A stretch of DNA of 64,000 nucleotides, taken from Buxus sempervirens (taxonomy: Eukaryota > Streptophyta > Magnoliopsida > Buxales > Buxaceae). A model generated the notes under the pieces. It was not told the DNA's origin. It made no database searches and saw only the letters and a list, made by a program, of their open reading frames with translations. The position numbers and the translations under genes were made by a program. Of this stretch, positions 61,058-64,000 are shown piece after piece. Each line of letters begins with the position of its first letter. The stretch's first letter is position 1. The stretch lies in the NCBI GenBank assembly GCA_947561395.2, contig OX387183.1, positions 12,203,402 through 12,267,401 on the forward strand, written 5' to 3'.

Positions 61058-61650
61058 GACCTAGGGGTAGGCCTCTGGATCGGATTTTAACAGAAAGTCA
61101 ACTTTTGGCTCTATTCAAGTTTGACCACCCGCAGAACCTTCATCCGAACCCCGATTCCTGCAAACTCAGTTGCGTTGGAACCGTGTCGAGATTCTCTATC
61201 CAATGACCTAGGGGTAGGCCTCTAGATCGGATTTTAGTAGAAAGTCAACTTTTGGCTCTGCTCAGGTTTGACCGCCCGCAGAACCTTCATCCGGACCCCG
61301 ATTCCTGCAAACTCAGTTGCGTTGGAACTGTGTCGAGATTCTCTACCCAATGGCCTAGGGGTAGGCCTCCGGATCGGATTTTAGCAGAAAGTCAACTTTT
61401 GGCTCTGCTCAGGTTTGACCGCCCGCAGAACCTTCATCCGAACCCCAATTCCTGCAAACTCAGTTGCGTTGGAACCGTGTCGAGATTCTCTATCCAATGA
61501 CCTAGGGGTAGGCCTCTAGATCGGATTTTAGCAGAAAGTCAACTTTTGGCTCTGCTTAGGTTTGACCGCCCGCAGAACCTTCATCCGGACCCCGATTCCT
61601 GCAAACTCAGTTGCGTTGGAACCGTGTCGAGATTCTCTATCCAATGGCAT
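61058..61650. repeat. 147-bp tandem repeat array in the LTR
   Basis: The landmark CCTAGGGGTAGGCCTC recurs at about 61060, 61207, 61354 and 61501, and the next unit's equivalent point is at about 61646. Each unit also contains GTCAACTTTTGGCTCTG and TGCAAACTCAGTTGCGTTGG. Units are nearly identical, so the expansion is recent. Confidence 0.92.
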
Positions 61651-61775
61651 AAAGCAAGGTGGCCAATTTTCACTTGATCAAAAAGTCAACTTTTCACCCC
61701 TTAGGGTTTGACTTTCTGTCGAGGGTTTGCATTTTTGTTTTTCGGGGAGCGCAAAAATGAGGTGCTTACACCCAG

Positions 61776-62515
61776 TTTTGAAGACAGGACATGGTAGGGT
61801 TAATGAAGAGATTGTTAGGCTCAAAGTGTTTTGCTAGGGTTTCATCTTGTATCAGATGATTTTTGGAGAACATCAAGGATGGCCTTTCATCCTTTTACAG
61901 AGAATGTAACACTTACTTGTTTTTGCACAATTAACTGGCTGAAGAACCACTTTCATCTTTATTCATTTTTCTTTTTGACTTTGCCCCAATTTGGGGTGGC
62001 ATAACATGGGTTAGAAATGAGACGATCAAGCTCAATTACGTCTGACTAGCGGAATTTGTTTGAAGTATTTTAGCCAAAAATGGCCTCTTATCATGTCATT
62101 GGGATCATTGATCCTGGATCATGTCAGTGACCCTTAACTGGTATGGGCACCTTGCCCCTTCTTCCTATTTTTTCTTTCAGCTTGTCCCACTATTTGGCAA
62201 GGTAGGGTTCAAATGTGGTGCAGGTGGGGGATTCCTTGGCTATGTTGAGACCCACACAGTTTGTGATGTTCAACACATTTCATCTGTCAAATTTGATTGT
62301 TCAAGTTTGTCTTGAGATCACAGTCATGCCTTGGTGTGGTTCAACACTTTGGTGATTTCCCAAAAGATTTCATTAGCTTGCAAAAAAGAAGCATGTTATC
62401 AAGTTCGGAAATTAAAAGAAAGCATAAACAAAAGCAAAGTATCAAATTATGCAAAAAGGTGGCTGATGCGAATCAGCATTCTTGGAATTCAGTTGCATGT
62501 CATGGGAGGAAGCCT
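61776..62515 (-). other. Internal DNA between gag and the solo LTR
   Basis: No pol-like motif is seen. Small plus-strand frames (for example 62121-62315) are not convincing. In the element's own orientation this follows the gag-like ORF. Confidence 0.45.
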
Positions 62516-63286
62516 TCAGGTGCTCTCCTCGTCCTTCTTTTTCACATCATCTTCTCTTTCCTGCGGGAAGATGGTTGATTCAGACATTCGGACCTGTGCC
62601 AACTTGTCAGAGATGTCGTGTTCTTTTGTAGACCCTGGTTGCTCAAGCAATTCCTTCAAGAATCCCTGGTCGATCAGATCTTGAATATCATGCCTCAGAT
62701 CCCAACACCGGTTTGTGTGGTGTCCTGGAGCACCAGAATGGTACTCACATCGTTTTGCAGCGTTGTAGTTTCTAGATCGAATCATTCGGGGGTTTGGGGG
62801 CTTAATATGCATATACCCCTCCTTCAATAGTGTTGGAAGCAATTCTGCCGGTGCATATGGTAAAGGGGTGAAAACCCTCCTCATTCTAGCCTCTGCTTTC
62901 TCTTTTGTTCTTCTTGGGGAATCATCTAAAGGATTCTGCTTTTTCATGACTTGAGGAACATCTGCTACCACAGCCTTCCCTTTTTCTTTCTGCAATTGAC
63001 TACCTACTATGGTTGGCGGGCGGCTTACTTCCTGACTGTTCAGGGGTATCTTTCCTTTCATTCTCTTGATCTCTTCTTCAAGATCTCTTACTCGAGATCG
63101 CAATTCAAAATTTTCTTCCCCTAATGCTTCCCAGCATTTGTTCCATGTTTCTTCTCTGATTGTTATCATTCGTAGTAGGCTCCATAGAGAGGCCACTATG
63201 CTGGATATTTGTTGGGCCGCATCATGACTTGTCTCTGAAGTGTGGTCCATGTCGACTACTGACGGGGTTCCTGCCAGAAGAAACAA
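62516..63286 (-). CDS. Gag-like ORF B of the Gypsy-type element
   Basis: 256 codons on the minus strand; a likely start is MDHTSETSHD at about 63252. A predicted coiled coil (ENFELRSRVRDLEEEIKRMK) is followed by a Lys-rich linker. Then FTPLPYAPAELLPTLLKEGY is followed by a zinc-knuckle-like CEYHSGAPGHHTNRC (CX2HX5HX4C), WDLRHDIQDLIDQG and a charged tail. The last part matches ORF A closely, but the large capsid-type middle domain of a normal gag is absent. Gag would form the particle and bind RNA. It is open throughout; no protease or polymerase follows. Confidence 0.7.
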   Translation of the reverse strand: MFLLAGTPSVVDMDHTSETSHDAAQQISSIVASLWSLLRMITIREETWNKCWEALGEENFELRSRVRDLEEEIKRMKGKIPLNSQEVSRPPTIVGSQLQKEKGKAVVADVPQVMKKQNPLDDSPRRTKEKAEARMRRVFTPLPYAPAELLPTLLKEGYMHIKPPNPRMIRSRNYNAAKRCEYHSGAPGHHTNRCWDLRHDIQDLIDQGFLKELLEQPGSTKEHDISDKLAQVRMSESTIFPQEREDDVKKKDEEST

Positions 63287-63289
63287 GCA

Positions 63290-63420
63290 TCAGAAAGCAA
63301 AATCCATGAAATGCTAGGCTGCATAGAGATGATTTTTTTTTTTCATTTCTTTTTCTTCTTCTTTTTTTTTCTTTTATTTATTTATTTTTTTGTTTTTTTT
63401 TGTTTGTTTTTTTTTTGTTT
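63290..63420. repeat. Pyrimidine-rich low-complexity tract between the gag-like ORFs
   Basis: On the plus strand a nearly pure T/C stretch at about 63330-63425 separates ORF A from ORF B (on the minus strand, A/G-rich). No coding signal. Confidence 0.8.
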
Positions 63421-63990
63421 TCATTTTGGCAGGGGATCTATTTTGAGTTCCCCAACTTCAAGAAGGTCTTGGACTGCATGCTGAAGGCCCCAACATCCAT
63501 CAGTATCATGGCCTTGTGCGCCCATGTGGTATTCGCAGCTCTTGCTTGGATCGTAACCACTCATTTTTGACGCCTTGGGATTTGGCGTTGCCAGTTGTAG
63601 GTGTCCCTCCTTCAAGAGAGTTGGTAACAACTCAGCCAGCGTATATGGGAGCGGGGTGAACTCCCGGTTTTTTCTCTCCTCTTTGGTGAGACGCCTCCTG
63701 AGGTGGGCCGCTGTATTGTTAGCGGAGGGAAGGCTTATACTTCTTGAAGAAGAGATGTGAAATGGGGCAGGAGGTTGCACAAGGTGAACTGTGCTTGTGT
63801 TGTCATCACCCTCTTGTCTTTTGCCACTTAAGGTGTTTCCATGCAACAAGCTCATCATGGGACCTCCGAGCTTCTCCATTTTAATCGCATCTTCAATTCT
63901 GTCCGCCGCCATAATTAGGTCGGCGAAATTTACAGTGCATTGTCCCAACAGCATTGTGAAGTATGGTTGCCCTAGTGATGATATGAACAA
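63421..63990 (-). CDS. Gag-like ORF A (C-terminal part), continues off the right edge
   Basis: 189 codons up to the edge region. The first residues (FADLIMAADRIEDAIKMEKL) match the end of a retrotransposon gag capsid domain. A linker follows, then FTPLPYTLAELLPTLLKEGH, CEYHMGAQGHDTDGC (CX2HX5HX4C) and WGLQHAVQDLLEVGEL, and a stop at 63421. The upstream frame probably continues beyond position 64000. It duplicates the C-terminal layout of ORF B. Confidence 0.72.
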   Translation of the reverse strand: MFISSLGQPYFTMLLGQCTVNFADLIMAADRIEDAIKMEKLGGPMMSLLHGNTLSGKRQEGDDNTSTVHLVQPPAPFHISSSRSISLPSANNTAAHLRRRLTKEERKNREFTPLPYTLAELLPTLLKEGHLQLATPNPKASKMSGYDPSKSCEYHMGAQGHDTDGCWGLQHAVQDLLEVGELKIDPLPK

Positions 63991-64000
63991 GGAAGTCCGC

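Larger units (their letters stand above)
58253..61770 (-). mobile_element. Solo LTR (TGTAGACACC-related, long form)
   Basis: The 3,518-bp unit starts TGTGCGGGCGTGGG and ends AGGTGCTTACA on the plus strand, flanked by CCCAG at 58248-58252 and 61771-61775. It is homologous to the LTR at 49407-52022 but longer, mainly through a 147-bp tandem array (61058-61650). A GGCGCGAG-rich cluster lies at 59380-59540. GAGTCGCCACC occurs at 58289. It sits inside the internal region of the host element. Confidence 0.93.
49407..64000 (-). mobile_element. Gag-bearing, pol-less Gypsy-type LTR element, extends past the right edge
   Basis: Read from right to left: gag-like ORFs (63990-62516), about 4 kb of mostly non-coding internal DNA (in three pieces split by solo LTRs), long tandem repeats, a polypurine tract (52040-52023) and the 3' LTR (52022-49407). 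No reverse transcriptase, RNase H or integrase motifs were found in the internal pieces 61776-62515, 57100-58252 or 52023-54108. The gag type and LTR style are consistent with Ty3/Gypsy of the Tat/Ogre group, an inference. The 5' LTR and start of gag lie outside the window. Confidence 0.7.

Noticed and set aside
58253..61770. This unit and 49407-52022 as the two LTRs of one element
   Set aside because: The CCCAG duplication flanks the 58253-61770 unit by itself, so it is an independent solo LTR inserted into the internal region of the other element.

Overview
This window looks like nuclear DNA from a flowering plant, probably a dicot with a repeat-rich genome. It is AT-rich and intron-containing, with plant-specific families: a KRP/ICK cyclin-dependent kinase inhibitor, DUF247, a plant CACTA transposon and Gypsy-type retrotransposon gag. 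No bacterial-style operon, rRNA, tRNA or CRISPR array was seen. The species cannot be named from the sequence. Most of the 64 kb is mobile DNA or its debris. The one ordinary host gene that may still be expressed is KRP, and its last exon is damaged.

Layout. 0-6 kb: AT-rich DNA with a microsatellite, a small Helitron-like element, and a minus-strand DUF247 pseudogene split by a solo LTR (2170-3971, duplication CTTGT). 6-12 kb: a three-exon KRP gene whose C-terminal codons have been replaced by the 5' region of a mitochondrial chaperonin-60 gene, followed by a CPN60 pseudogene lacking its middle exons. 12.3-14.3 kb: a large foldback of 22-bp repeats around a spacer with five CGCTCGAGCG-type palindromes. 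14.9-20 kb, minus strand: exon fragments resembling tryptophan synthase alpha and GABA transaminase, plus a near-identical inverted copy of the KRP promoter and first 44 or so codons. 21.7-27.4 kb: a second foldback of 'GACTTGTAC' repeats, with a solo LTR (23346-25726, duplication TGTAA) inserted close to its centre.

28.286-38.053 kb is a full-length CACTA transposon with TTT duplication. It has palindromic subterminal repeats, a decayed TNP2-type transposase and an apparently intact six-exon accessory protein of the plant Ptta/En-Spm family. It sits just inside the first intron of an unidentified exon whose promoter resembles the KRP promoter. 39-47 kb holds a truncated LTR and a minus-strand LTR (40934-47040) interrupted by a related plus-strand solo LTR (42013-44997, duplication TACAA). 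A second broken DUF247 copy follows at 47041-47898.

49.4 kb to the right edge is one minus-strand Gypsy-type element that runs out of the window. Its 3' LTR is 49407-52022, followed by a polypurine tract, long tandem repeats and two gag-like ORFs (62516-63990), with no pol seen. It is itself interrupted by two solo LTRs (54109-57094, duplication ACCTT; 58253-61770, duplication CCCAG). The nesting gives a relative insertion order. LTR boundaries rest on matched 5-bp duplications read directly from the sequence; family names for LTR elements are inferences.
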